From: Amphritea opalescens
GTDB taxonomy: Bacteria; Pseudomonadota; Gammaproteobacteria; Pseudomonadales; Balneatricaceae
Assembly: GCF_003957515.1 (NCBI RefSeq)
Contig: NZ_RQXW01000004.1
Location: 186,001-250,000, forward strand
Reading direction: 5' to 3'
Length of the DNA stretch: 64,000 nt
Shown here: positions 12,001 through 18,174 of the stretch, piece after piece
Layout of the letters: each line of letters begins with the position of its first letter
Position numbering within the stretch: the stretch's first letter is position 1
The notes under the pieces: model-generated
Database searches by the model: none
Told to the model about the DNA's origin: nothing
Seen by the model: only the letters and a program-made list of their open reading frames with translations
Translations under genes and position numbers: made by a program

Positions 12001-12294
12001 CGAGTCATCATCATGCTGACGAACTAACTGTAGCTCTTGTGAATTACTCGCTTCGGCTAGACCTGCATCAATAAGCTGCTCGACCATGACCTCTTCGTTA
12101 AGTAGCTCGGCACTTAACGCAAGCGGGGCGGCATCTGCAGACAGCAGATAACGATTTTCCATCTGTTCCATCAGATAAGTATTACGTCGTCGGGCAGTGA
12201 TTCCTTGACTGCTCCAAATGTACTGTCTTAAATTGCGGAATTTGTCATAACGCATTCGGAATAGACGGTTGAATATATACGACATAATTTTCAT
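1..12294 (-). CDS. Giant RTX/DUF4347 surface protein, LEPR-XLL-like N-terminus (3' end outside window)
   Basis: One open frame runs from an ATG at 12294 (an alternative ATG at 12285 has a better-placed GGA upstream) to base 1, about 4,098 codons with no stop seen; the C-terminus is outside the window. Near residue 45 is ENRYLLSAD, a variant of the LEPR-XLL motif of large bacterial surface proteins. Residues ~160-345 match DUF4347, with SHG (His275) and YGCN (Cys318) spaced like a clan CD peptidase dyad. Most of the rest is beta-rich repeats beginning EVQ-x-L, plus recurring modules with a WG-x-D-x-V-x-E core followed by LDFS. An RTX nonapeptide block lies at residues ~1275-1355, and a HExxHxxGxxH zinc motif at residues 3983-3993. 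The protein is probably a secreted or surface-retained adhesin-like protein exported by a type I system, since a TolC gene lies just upstream. Families are recognised with good confidence; function is inferred. Confidence 0.88.
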   Translation of the reverse strand, partial: MKIMSYIFNRLFRMRYDKFRNLRQYIWSSQGITARRRNTYLMEQMENRYLLSADAAPLALSAELLNEEVMVEQLIDAGLAEASNSQELQLVRQHDDDSSNADTSSDPHADIENLNLVDLQVAAEELEKLAAVQPKEAEGQPNAEGETEAATTVTIQHIQQLSGHQFVVIDRSVEDYRALLSTFMGDAGSDLEWHAETTSAGDVLVADWYPADESVNETLVADTELADALVDAPVARSQAERVTVVLLNAEGDGVEQLADVLSAYEDIAALHVLSHGATGLLRLGTASLGSASLERYRQQLEAWGKALKSDGDILIYGCNIAQGEVGIAFVDRLAGATQADIAASDDLTGNRFIGGDWILETESGYVTQTLDLMSTEQFSFASNDPLYSGLLAADKSVAIGELNGTAAPVILAAGTDTINFTGVGSDIRITVTGKTATAPFKITAQAVNEATGALVPNTLRTFQFADGDDATIKNIKVGRLGYKTELELQTKIDVLDTSTLASAHIAISKKGTALSSDDAYKWVKDYAVMGIDPTATDAATQLDTKSAVAVVTTGTGEIGKLSIGKALDAGNTRLIIDDIGAPIDIDRANTNYSGKIDLLYNSGASNTVLTNYVNLSAGNIIKGVDTLTGFTTASFASFTADKGDQKFDVTGLTDVTVAAGAGEDYLVGGAGSQTLEGGGGTDNYVFKDNWGADQVIEQADSKDGLTVIKGGDADMLDFSALTQAITVEFHPSVKSTEPLSTPTVPAIPVVSEVSDSDRTSTDQYGVQVFQGANVTTSAHSVKNAINVEKVVGGLGDNTYKFNNDWGQFYPDTTPALTETVNFFIDDTQSTSKKGTLDFREVTHDLIFELDSVSTISTGTPAVTTITSSVKVTAVVEKQINIGTAVAPILKTITYTYVVNADNVANIIGGQGKNTYIFKDQDALQGKILTAKTTGSLAEGLVTGNVYVAGANIAKTDGVNILDYSQYKSTNTNDVVVDLGETTPGVAKKAVTGILNTADGVAAPTATNEVQKLTIPKVKASPTVAQELTNITSFRLSLGGVETIDISNSGTAASIATEMAAALNSLVLKATPVTTTSTTPPATTPVTPAPLVTVTGSGSAAGTTPYDFTITFQSLSAGLNIPEIKLIAEARQEKRTTGGTTQATIVLSAETETNPDPLTIVKAYTSSGPTAEDRYTLTTTVKTLTIDAVEFTAANTGLKAGAIDRIDGLKGTTDSGAGTVKSMTVLGDFGLLVNSTGSGDDLIFSDNYTQAVSVKTGRVWDGGDGQDVITGTLQGDIFYGGLGNDAIGGGAGDDNLSGGAGNDRISAGLGDDVISGGAGNDHLSGGLGDDSIVGGTGHDVLYGGIGDDTLIGGKGYDHYVFINDWGQDEVIESQAGKDDKTTDAGLETRGDVLDFSNVTQEMTYLFNSSNLLAGTGTFIKDKTSWTKTLSGFGDVSGHFALTANTVRVNSEGNANEVQRLYLGGAKSGVFTVKLNNFPKPDGTFETTAPISITVGANTTLTAANIKTALEAKLRTLLTDNGVAPVGDLVSVKSAGAGTGAFDVEFKKPIYTNIPLMTIVSATGLTYTPPVVGTVVPGVNTVDTTTQLTTKHTNGSINIDLGLAESGSFTLGFEYTKTVSGVETPNQSVSITVPIASGSTPNDIAAQIQQELNDHSSQIFANVVVSGIGNKFEITVLNPEISDLHAVAITNATTLKGKPDIWSTVEGSSVREIKQLTLNNVTEGSFVLTIGKYSTDPIAIDTTAASVDQQKENTRLAIQTELNKLNRNFVQKYTVEVVTGSFTDALKEWQITFTTPSENDVTDMSVDVTGLSGTNNLQGRVTTLADGSVPGNIHAFETILAPNADATFIFGSASITDMLAAIAVPEALRKTNSVTIDTSTLTANDHVLDIDFSQVTDELNFNFEQVGAVKEVQPLIISSSTGGEFALDYKIQEIQRLAFTGAEQPSGTFKLSFTDPGGSHAVKTTATPIQIITDAATGKVDVKATALKIQTELNKLTFTSTSGSQNLNVKVTGVTVDGSPITAETTNESFKANSWNINFTNKELVDVDLLQVTSATVTSVVTTVKDGVHKVTDKITFVAGNKEANITELSNKLNELLGDGSVTVKEQRFGSTAAQTKLNITFNNPGDVVLTKALKNLDGSALGYTAAVTGAFELATTAAKGKVDGNTGQLSLTVERVAPRPTALSTDAQASGLVDTLLGESVFETFVFTDVGENTIVRGGVNSNTFAISGNTTFKGTIIGGTGFKPLSAQLNVDGLIDLLSLTPPDLAVKNTVDISGGNFADLTKISYVNLAETSKSSVAVDTVVDGHRGAEVQRLSIPEAQRGGFTLTVQGDATTVTTAPIYMMPPVQQQLLVTDATDFNLTYVTTIAGVQTVQTMTGLSTGAATGDNSTAIADKINTQLATEFGLATGSKVVSVAKNEGGYLIAYTNQNNMVEFTGVLTSASGSVAVFTQETATSLNDVALAQRIENAIYAAMALPAGTPKAILVTAGDAGTFDLRWRVEGDKAVTTLTNISLSAPAVDLVLTPSAMTAPQVHSITITHGANTDPYNLYIGIHKTVDLAQDADKDAIEAALQQLINQQSSLTGTVTVTGTGTGPFTISIAGGSVASIEAKNSNFSTVLLGTSTITSQSTNGQEVQTLNINGASQGIVGLKYNLKTLADNSPVTGSVYVDVALQVGETVETLRTRIETALNNELGTNATATVTLVGDNFRIKLTPSTTHIVESVGGTGYGLSSATTDQSLTPVKVGLIDAYLDRTDSSNASLVETNRIYKFAMPPVVTSEAISGTFTLSFGGVTTGSIDYDANSSTLLTNINAALTASSINALPATLVGSEFVVEIVVDLSAAAQPFIVDGSNLEIVKSTAVAAPGVAANIVTIANGSAASSVAEKQRVTLVDQSLTTFRLSVNGVSTLDIPVNQNDETTKGAIQSALNAALGANKITVTVNPDNSKTKSWILEVTGTTRLSDTDNLVVGDNANAITGYAKDDFTQTVLTSLLGKQAGFTGRIQNIDNVTYGAGINIALNTTLNPVAALGNASLGSNVFEVGGNLIENSIANPYAQFVANAVLSTAINGEPSLFSENVVAPGVHILAGGWGADTYKFSGLWGAAAVIEAPDIQVLGVSDFFDTLDLSEAGYGLKGQLGSGEVKNTLHYDIWEITTDNISELTDLISVGRDDAEVPLLSIGANFIMVRDEIFGSALKRFGIPLPEDILLGNYVFATGIENIVGGGGDNIFTFHSDARLRGVISSEGDITLNYQNYDTELDAAGKAIGVTVDGTAGIAYTLWEAVEVPVWGEIAESKVLFGSATSVLGERWSSLSGLINSAVAADSQYSLSNNAVAGFTKVIGSSGDDTFVGNSNDNIFVIGQGGVDTIDGGETDENGNTLSLEGQSADYSIDLALGTALRAQGDEQQSLVLNAVEGDQFTLELPSSDDSAVGGFTTADIAVGANAIATAANIKTALELFLGANNVDVTPDDVTAGKFAITFLNLDRFDNPEQLIFTPTHLTASSDTSVQSAVAAQSPLDGTERNYIHQIALGSQVSGGEFTLSFDHPDGSSGLVSAVIPALADYSAMMQQIEDKLNGVADLAVNVTQPDPALAEDQRNFTLNIEFITPAYTDVTNVSLATGNLENGSTIVTVLDGSIIVANYKNIQNLESGEGNDVFINNSGGVVVTDLVDRSTNPTEPASFELDFTANSFNEGELVTLSFANFETTAGVTPDPARLAAVFAIGADNAATLSNITAALDELAGITVAVSSAVDGKFTVLFSASPAPVVSDFKVDLAKTTFTFNDKFGQDQVFSTGTSDVLDFSSIAETITQSAPQADADGEYTSYSYSDESGTLHEVKAYGTFETKGLGNIATGEGLWTAFKSSQGFGDIVTTTAAVGSGATLNATAATDIATIDALKTEAIARWTEVLPAAALTGLQNITVAVGDIGGNVVGRTVSAAGTNGLDYTITLDDNAAGATWYLDTTASDDTDDGVYDGIDLLTVLMHEMGHVLGMSHPDFATTDLMMEEIDKGQRLLPTSDHFKSLSDQTKLSIGLGELATWSSHIGTKIDNYLDDSTAIPFTDLSLSDLLGDKVTNLDGTIQTKVQSFVDTIDAYLNLNSS
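316..348 (-). other. Metzincin zinc-binding motif inside the giant protein
   Basis: The frame of the giant gene encodes HEMGHVLGMSH, a full HExxHxxGxxH metzincin motif, followed about ten residues later by DLMMEE, which fits a Met-turn. Matrixin-like domains are known in some LEPR-XLL/DUF4347 proteins. The three His ligands and the catalytic Glu are all present, so an active zinc peptidase is plausible, but activity is not shown by sequence alone. Confidence 0.75.
8230..8468 (-). repeat. RTX nonapeptide repeat block in the giant gene
   Basis: The translation contains about nine consecutive GGxGxDxLx-type nonapeptides, for example GGAGNDHLSGGLGDDSIVGG. They end in a YVFINDWGQDEVIE module. Such repeats bind calcium in a beta-roll and are typical of type I secreted proteins. 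Shorter RTX-like stretches occur near 10260-10330 and 2170-2300. Confidence 0.85.
10259..10267 (-). repeat. Poly-G9 tract within the giant coding sequence
   Basis: Nine consecutive C on the plus strand read as G9 in the coding strand, encoding part of LEGGGGTD near residue 676. A run of this length inside an open frame is prone to slippage. Gain or loss of one base would truncate the protein after about one sixth of its length. Confidence 0.85.
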
Positions 12295-12412
12295 CCAATG
12301 ATTTTTTCATTTGAAAAAAGCGGCTAACCAATAAGCTTTCTTCAGTAACTACCTGTGGTAAATAGGTACGGCTCTAGACTAAAGTGCGTTAAAGGGAAGA
12401 ATTGCCTGCCCG

Positions 12413-13768
12413 TTATGATTCATGACTGACCAGCCAGCCATTGATGGCAGACAGATCATCTTCCTGCAGAGCGCCCACCGAAAATTTCAAGCGCAGAACA
12501 TTAAGCACATAATCATAACGAGCCTTGATCAAGGCCTGTCTTGCATCGGAAAGATCCTGCTCAACATCCAGAACCTCCACGAGGCTATTTTGACCACCAC
12601 GATAGCCTGCCAACTTAGACTTCAAGCGTCCTTCCTGTGCTTGCAAAGACTTGTCAAGCGCACCTATTTGCACAATAGCCTCATTGATACGGGAATACGC
12701 ATCATGTGCTGAACGCTCAACAGAACGCTGTTTGTCGTTGCGATCTTCAAGCACACTGCTACGCTTTTCGATCGCTTGACGCAGCTTGGCAGAGGTTTTG
12801 CCACCTGAATACAAAGGCACATTCAACTGGACTGATATCTCGGTCGTATCGATATTACTGCCGCCACCAAAGGGCGACCCTTCAATCACTTCATTACCAT
12901 GAGTTAATACGAAATCGAGTGTGGGATAGTGACCGCCGCGTAACGCTTTAACCTCTTTATCCGCTTCATCTAGGGATAGGTTCAAGGCATGTAATTCGGG
13001 GTTATGTCTGGCAGCGAGTTTAACCCACTCTTCAGGGTCTGAAGGTACCGGCATCTCAAGCTGAATATCTGGGCGTAATCGGGATAACTCCCCCGGCATA
13101 GTCCCTAACGATTCCCGCAAAGCATAACGACTGTCCATTAAACGACTTTGTAGTTCGATCTCTTTACTCAAGGCATTTAGGTAACGCGCTGAGGCATCCT
13201 GCAGATCGACCGTTCTCACAAGGCCCGTTTTATGCTTCTTTTCAGAGACCTCGAAATGTTTCAGCATCGCTTTCTTTTCAGCTGCAACCGCCCGTAGCTG
13301 ATCACTACGCTCAAGCACTAAAAAGTAACTTTCTGACAGCCTTAATAACAACTGTTGTTTGGATAACGTATATTCAACCTCGGCCCGGTTAGCACTGATT
13401 TTGGACTGATCAAAGCGCTGCCATCGGGAGTAATCAAAGATTGACTGGGTAAGTGTCAGACCATAACTATCGGTGGGATAATCGGCAGAGTTACCATAAA
13501 AAACGGCATTGTCCGACTCATTGATGGTTTTACTGGTTTCTGTATGTTCGTATTGGAAGGATATCGTTGGCAATAGATCCGCTCGACTCAAGTTGATAAT
13601 CTCTTGGTCTGCGCGGAACTTATGATAGGCAGAAAGGTATTTGGTGTCGTTCTCTTCAGCGACTTTCCAAACATCCATCAAGTCCTCGGCCGAGGCCTGG
13701 GTAGAACAGAGCAATACAGAACAGAAACCCGCACTAACAATAGCGCGGGTTATTTTTTTGTTTTCCAT
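12413..13768 (-). CDS. TolC-family outer membrane channel protein
   Basis: The 451-residue protein has a Sec signal peptide (basic start, hydrophobic core, cleavage near ASA-ED at about residue 28) and two TolC/OEP repeats rich in coiled-coil sequence. Motifs such as LTQSIFDYSRW in the first repeat and LNVPLYSGGKTSAKL in the second are typical outer-membrane efflux signatures. It should form the trimeric outer-membrane and periplasmic duct of a tripartite exporter. A strong Shine-Dalgarno (GAGGGGGAA) precedes the ATG. The stop lies about 120 bp before the giant RTX gene on the same strand, so it most likely serves type I secretion of that protein. The matching ABC transporter and membrane-fusion genes are not in the window and may lie beyond the left edge. 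Confidence 0.93.
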   Translation of the reverse strand: MENKKITRAIVSAGFCSVLLCSTQASAEDLMDVWKVAEENDTKYLSAYHKFRADQEIINLSRADLLPTISFQYEHTETSKTINESDNAVFYGNSADYPTDSYGLTLTQSIFDYSRWQRFDQSKISANRAEVEYTLSKQQLLLRLSESYFLVLERSDQLRAVAAEKKAMLKHFEVSEKKHKTGLVRTVDLQDASARYLNALSKEIELQSRLMDSRYALRESLGTMPGELSRLRPDIQLEMPVPSDPEEWVKLAARHNPELHALNLSLDEADKEVKALRGGHYPTLDFVLTHGNEVIEGSPFGGGSNIDTTEISVQLNVPLYSGGKTSAKLRQAIEKRSSVLEDRNDKQRSVERSAHDAYSRINEAIVQIGALDKSLQAQEGRLKSKLAGYRGGQNSLVEVLDVEQDLSDARQALIKARYDYVLNVLRLKFSVGALQEDDLSAINGWLVSHES

Positions 13769-14133
13769 GGTTCCCCCTCGGCCTCATCCTGAGGAGTCTC
13801 TCTCTGGCAACCTAACAGGAGAGTCAGCATCCAATGCTATTTAGTTATTTTAGTTTTATAGAAGCATAGATTACTTTTTGTGCAGTTAGCAGTATGAACA
13901 ATTTCTCAACTTACTACAAACAATAATTGTCAATATCATTTTATCGCCTGCAGCACGTAAAAACATTCCCAACAAATAATAGAAAAAATAAAACATAATA
14001 AAAACAATGAATTAATACTACCTAATATAAAAAAATAATTACCCATAATGGGTAATCCTCATCTAGTTCGACACTAAAACAGCGATAACAGACTGAAAAA
14101 ATACCCGTTTTTCTCAACACCCAGCTATAAAAC
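13769..14133. other. Intergenic region upstream of tolC
   Basis: About 365 bp between the rnr terminator and the tolC start. It is AT-rich, with no credible gene. A small inverted repeat (CCTCA/TGAGG, 13783-13795) lies next to the tolC Shine-Dalgarno and could fold in the leader. The promoter of the secretion operon is expected here, but I could not assign -35 and -10 boxes with confidence. Confidence 0.5.
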
Positions 14134-14170
14134 AAAAAAAGGCAGATACCACCCAAGATGATATCTGCCT
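14134..14170 (-). terminator. Rho-independent terminator of rnr
   Basis: A nine-base stem (AGGCAGATA / TATCTGCCT, 14140-14148 with 14162-14170) is followed on the minus strand by a seven-base U tract. It lies about 70 bp after the rnr stop. Confidence 0.85.
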
Positions 14171-14236
14171 TTATTTCATTGCAATGAAAGCCCTCGTTAA
14201 CAACAGCCGAACGATAAGGGCGATCGAGTTAGCGGA

Positions 14237-16927
14237 TTATTTCTCCGAGCGTTTTCCCCGCAATTTTTTCAGTTTGCGTTTTTTCGCCCGATTACTCAGC
14301 CCCTTAGCGGGTTTTCGAGATAAGCGGGTCAGTTCTAGTTCCGTCTCACTCAGTCGGGCGCCGTTTTTCGCCGGTTTCGCTTCCAGTGACTGCTGCGAGG
14401 CCTTCCCCTTAGGTTCGGCTCCACGTTTGCGGACTGGCTTAGCGTCGCGCTTATCCGACTTCACCCAAGGTGCTTCGGATTCAGATGTATGCCGAGAGCG
14501 CTTGCTCTCAGGCTTACCCGATGCTGGTTTGCCTGATCTACCGAGTGGACGGCCTGCAGGCTTGCGTCCCTGTCGACTTTCTAGCTCAGCCAGAGAAAGC
14601 TTGCCCTGTCGCAGCAGTTCCCGCTTACTCAAACGTTTCGGTTCGGGTTTATCGGCATCAGCATCGGTTTTTTCACCCGCTTCGAGCTTTTTGACCAGCT
14701 CAAAGTCGATCTTACGATCATCGAGATCCACCCTAGCGACGAGCACCTGTACCCGATCCCCTAGACGGAAAGATTTACCGCTACGCTCGCCATGCAATCG
14801 TTGCAAAGCTGCATCATAGTGATAGTAATCACCCGGCAGAGCCGAAATATGGATTAAGCCTTCAACATAAACCTCTTCCAATTCGACAAATACGCCAAAA
14901 CCCGTCACCGCCGAGATCACACCACTGAACTCATCGCCGACGCAGTCCTGCATATATTCACATTTGAGCCACGACATCACATCACGGGTCGCATCATCGG
15001 CACGGCGCTCGGTCATCGAACAGTGTTCACCTAGCTCAACCATCTGCGCAAGGGTGTAACGATGCGCAAAGCGTTTATCGAGCTTAAAGTTGGCCGGACG
15101 GGTGATATGGCTGCTCTTACTATCCGAATGGATCAAGCCCCGTATCGCCCGATGCACCAACAGATCGGGATAACGACGAATCGGTGAAGTAAAGTGAGCA
15201 TAAGCTTCATAATTCAGCCCGAAATGACCTTTATGTTCGGGGCTGTATACCGCCTGAGACATGGATCGCAGCATCATCACTTGGATAACATGCTTATCGG
15301 CACGCCCCTCTAAGGATTCAGACAGCGCCTGATAATCCGGTGGCGTTGGCTCATCACCGCCCCCTAAACTCAAACCCAAGGGCCCAAGATAGGTACGTAG
15401 GGTCTGCAGTTTTGAATCTTTTGGCCCATCGTGCACACGAAACAGAGCGGGCTGTTTCATACTTTGTAAGATACTGGCCGCGGCCACATTGGCGCAGAGC
15501 ATGCATTCTTCAATGATCTTATGTGCATCGTTGCGCACCACCGGAATAATCTTTTCGATCTTGCGCTCTTCACTAAACAGAATACGGGTTTCAGTGGTAT
15601 CAAAGTCGATGGCGCCACGCTCTTCACGGGCGCGACGTAGAGCAAAATAGAGATCATGCAGATGGATAATATGTGGCAACACCTCAGCATATTGCTGGCG
15701 CATCGCGATACCTTGCTCGGAATCCGGTTCTTCCAGCATAGCCCCCACCTTGGTGTAGGTTAGCCGTGCTTTAGAACGAATGACCGCTTCATAGAAGGTA
15801 TAGTCGGTGAGTTTACCGGCATCACTGATGGTCATCTCGCACACCATCGCTAAACGGTTAACATCTGGGTTTAGCGAGCACAGGCCGTTCGACAGCACCT
15901 CAGGCAACATGGGCACCACAAACTCAGGAAAATACACCGAGTTACCCCGCAGATGCGCCTCAATATCCAACTGACTACCCGGATGCACATAGGAGGAAAC
16001 ATCGGCGATGGCCACCCATAAGCGCCAACCACCGGAACGTATCGGCTCACAGTAAACCGCATCGTCAAAGTCTTTGGCATCTTCACCGTCGATGGTTACC
16101 AAGGGTAAGTCACGCAGATCGACTCGATTTTCGATCGCCGAATCCGGTACCTCAAGGCCTAATTCACCCACCTCCTGACGTATCGCATCATTCCATTCAT
16201 TCGGAATATCATAGTTGTGGATAGCAACCTTGATCTCCATCCCTGGAGCCATATGGTCACCCAGCACTTCGACCACCCGAGCCGTCGCCTTAGCTCGCTT
16301 AGAAGGCGGTGAGATCAACTCAACCACCACTAGCTGACCCTGTTTATAGTCTAACTTGCCGTCGGGATCAGGCAGGATTTGAATATCATTACTGATCCGC
16401 TGATTTTCCGGCGTCATATAACCGAATCCGCCATGACCTTGAAAGCGGCCCACCAGCTTCCGGGTTTTCCGTTCTAATACCTCAACAATGGCGCCTTCTG
16501 TCCGACCTCGACGATCTTCCCCAGTAGCTCGCACCAGCGCACGATCACCGTCGAATACCTGGCGCATCTCTCGGGCCGAGAGAAAGATATCGTCACCACC
16601 CTCATCCGGAATAAGAAAACCAAAACCGTCCCGATGCCCCGCGATCCGGCCAGCCACCAAATCCAACTTACTCAGCAAAATATAATGGGCTTTACGGTCA
16701 CGCATTAACTGACCATCACGCTCCATCGCTCGCAGACGACGGCGTAACGCCTCGACGCTCTCTTCATCGTCAATATCCAACAATGCTTCAATCTGCGGTC
16801 GGGTCAAGGGCTCGCCTTGCTCCGCCAACAGCGCCATGATCATCTCTCGGCTGGCAATCGGACGTTCATACTTCTCCGCTTCGCGGTCGGCTTGTGGGTC
16901 TTCAGAAAAATGTTTTGAGTCTGACAT
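14237..16927 (-). CDS. rnr: Ribonuclease R
   Basis: The 896-residue protein has the RNase R domain order: an N-terminal winged helix (REMIMALLAEQGEPLTRPQI), two cold-shock domains, the RNB catalytic domain and a C-terminal S1 domain near residues 655-740 (GVISAVTGFGVFVELEEVYV). The catalytic acidic motif VTIDGEDAKDFDDAV is intact. RNase R is a processive 3'-5' hydrolytic exonuclease that degrades structured RNA and acts in mRNA and rRNA quality control. The protein is longer than E. coli RNase R (about 813 residues) because of a lysine/arginine-rich C-terminal tail of about 150 residues, probably disordered and RNA-binding. The start follows a plausible AGAAGA Shine-Dalgarno. The rRNA methyltransferase gene rlmB, which often follows rnr, is absent here; a terminator and the secretion operon follow instead. 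Confidence 0.97.
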   Translation of the reverse strand: MSDSKHFSEDPQADREAEKYERPIASREMIMALLAEQGEPLTRPQIEALLDIDDEESVEALRRRLRAMERDGQLMRDRKAHYILLSKLDLVAGRIAGHRDGFGFLIPDEGGDDIFLSAREMRQVFDGDRALVRATGEDRRGRTEGAIVEVLERKTRKLVGRFQGHGGFGYMTPENQRISNDIQILPDPDGKLDYKQGQLVVVELISPPSKRAKATARVVEVLGDHMAPGMEIKVAIHNYDIPNEWNDAIRQEVGELGLEVPDSAIENRVDLRDLPLVTIDGEDAKDFDDAVYCEPIRSGGWRLWVAIADVSSYVHPGSQLDIEAHLRGNSVYFPEFVVPMLPEVLSNGLCSLNPDVNRLAMVCEMTISDAGKLTDYTFYEAVIRSKARLTYTKVGAMLEEPDSEQGIAMRQQYAEVLPHIIHLHDLYFALRRAREERGAIDFDTTETRILFSEERKIEKIIPVVRNDAHKIIEECMLCANVAAASILQSMKQPALFRVHDGPKDSKLQTLRTYLGPLGLSLGGGDEPTPPDYQALSESLEGRADKHVIQVMMLRSMSQAVYSPEHKGHFGLNYEAYAHFTSPIRRYPDLLVHRAIRGLIHSDSKSSHITRPANFKLDKRFAHRYTLAQMVELGEHCSMTERRADDATRDVMSWLKCEYMQDCVGDEFSGVISAVTGFGVFVELEEVYVEGLIHISALPGDYYHYDAALQRLHGERSGKSFRLGDRVQVLVARVDLDDRKIDFELVKKLEAGEKTDADADKPEPKRLSKRELLRQGKLSLAELESRQGRKPAGRPLGRSGKPASGKPESKRSRHTSESEAPWVKSDKRDAKPVRKRGAEPKGKASQQSLEAKPAKNGARLSETELELTRLSRKPAKGLSNRAKKRKLKKLRGKRSEK

Positions 16928-17236
16928 GCATCATCTTCTGCTATGTAGGTTTGAAATAACGATACTTCAACAATACCTTAATCTGGCTCACTTTGCCGAA
17001 CCAGAATCACGTTTAAAAGCCGGAAGTAACACTTCCCGCTACAGCCGTAATAATAGCGTCATTATCTGAGACGGCAATAATCGAATAGAAAACAAACCGA
17101 CACAAAACAGGCGATGACTCGCAGCCTCGCCAAATCGAGCCAATCCGCAGGCGAAAAAAAACCGCGACAACGGTCACGGTTTTTTCAGTCGCTAGCCCAG
17201 CGGTTCAAAAAACCAAGGCTAAAACAAGAACAACCA
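16928..17236. other. Intergenic region between secF and rnr
   Basis: About 310 bp holding the secF terminator (17154-17185) and the leader of rnr. A short imperfect stem (TAGCC/GGCTA) lies next to the secF end. No further gene is supported. Confidence 0.5.
17154..17185 (-). terminator. Terminator of the secDF unit
   Basis: An A tract, an inverted repeat (ACCGCGAC / GTCACGGT with one non-canonical pair) and a T tract form a hairpin with runs on both sides. On the minus strand it would end transcription about 50 bp after the secF stop. Confidence 0.75.
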
Positions 17237-18160
17237 TTAAGGCATCTCGTCGACTTCTTCGCCTTCAGGTTTTTCCTGAGGGATCAGGTCTTCTTTAGTC
17301 AGCCCCATCAAGATCAGCACGTTTGCCGCCACATAGATGGAAGAATAGGTACCCACACAGACACCCACCAGCAGCGCGATAGCAAAACCAAAGATCATTT
17401 CGCCACCAAACACCGCCAGCGCCACCAGCACCAGCAAGGTTGTTAACGAGGTCACTAAGGTACGCCCAAGGGTCTGACTCAACGAGACGTTCATAATCTC
17501 GAGTGCATCACCTTTACGCAGTTTTCGGAAGTTCTCACGGATACGGTCAGACACTACAATCGTATCGTTAAGTGAGTAACCAATAACCGCTAGAATCGCC
17601 GCTAACACCGTCAGATCGAAATCAAACTGGAATAGCGAGAAGAAGCCCAGCACAATCAACACATCGTGTGCCAAGGCGGTCACCGACGCGACCGAGAACT
17701 TCAGCTGGAAGCGGAACGCCACATATACCATCACCATAAACAGTGCCAGCAACATGCCTAAACCACCCTGCTCTCGCAGCTCCTCACCTACCTGCGCACC
17801 CACAAACTCGTTACGTCGTAGGGTTAGCTCTTGGGTCTCACCGCTTTGCAGTGTTTCCAATACATGATCACCAAGCTTAGGGTCATGAGCAACACCCATG
17901 CGGATAAGGATATCAACCGGCGAACCAAAGGTTTGCACCACGGCATCGTCATAGCCAGCATTTTCCAGCTTATCCCGAATACCATTGAGATCCGGTTCTT
18001 GCTGATAGCCCACCTCGATGAGTGAACCACCGGTGAAATCCAGACCAAACTTCAGCCCATTAATCGCCAGTGATCCGATCGAAATCAGCAGTAGAGCAAT
18101 TGAAAAGGCCGCTGCGATTTTACGCAGCCCCATAAAGTTATAGATTTTTTCAGTCGTCAT
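17237..18160 (-). CDS. secF: Protein translocase subunit SecF
   Basis: The 307-residue inner-membrane protein has an N-terminal transmembrane helix, the GLDFTGGSLIEV motif at the start of its periplasmic head, and five further helices in the C-terminal half. The conserved VIGYSLNDTIVVSDRIREN stretch includes the charged residues of the RND-type channel. With SecD it forms a proton-motive-force-driven complex that pulls exported proteins across SecYEG. It lies 14 bp after secD on the same strand and is presumably co-transcribed. Length and motifs are normal. Confidence 0.97.
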   Translation of the reverse strand: MTTEKIYNFMGLRKIAAAFSIALLLISIGSLAINGLKFGLDFTGGSLIEVGYQQEPDLNGIRDKLENAGYDDAVVQTFGSPVDILIRMGVAHDPKLGDHVLETLQSGETQELTLRRNEFVGAQVGEELREQGGLGMLLALFMVMVYVAFRFQLKFSVASVTALAHDVLIVLGFFSLFQFDFDLTVLAAILAVIGYSLNDTIVVSDRIRENFRKLRKGDALEIMNVSLSQTLGRTLVTSLTTLLVLVALAVFGGEMIFGFAIALLVGVCVGTYSSIYVAANVLILMGLTKEDLIPQEKPEGEEVDEMP

Positions 18161-18174
18161 CTTACTCTACTCCG

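Noticed and set aside
14184-14819. Plus-strand open frame of 211 codons, Ser/Arg/Leu-rich.
   Set aside because: It is antisense to the basic tail of RNase R; its composition is explained by the Lys/Arg codons of rnr.
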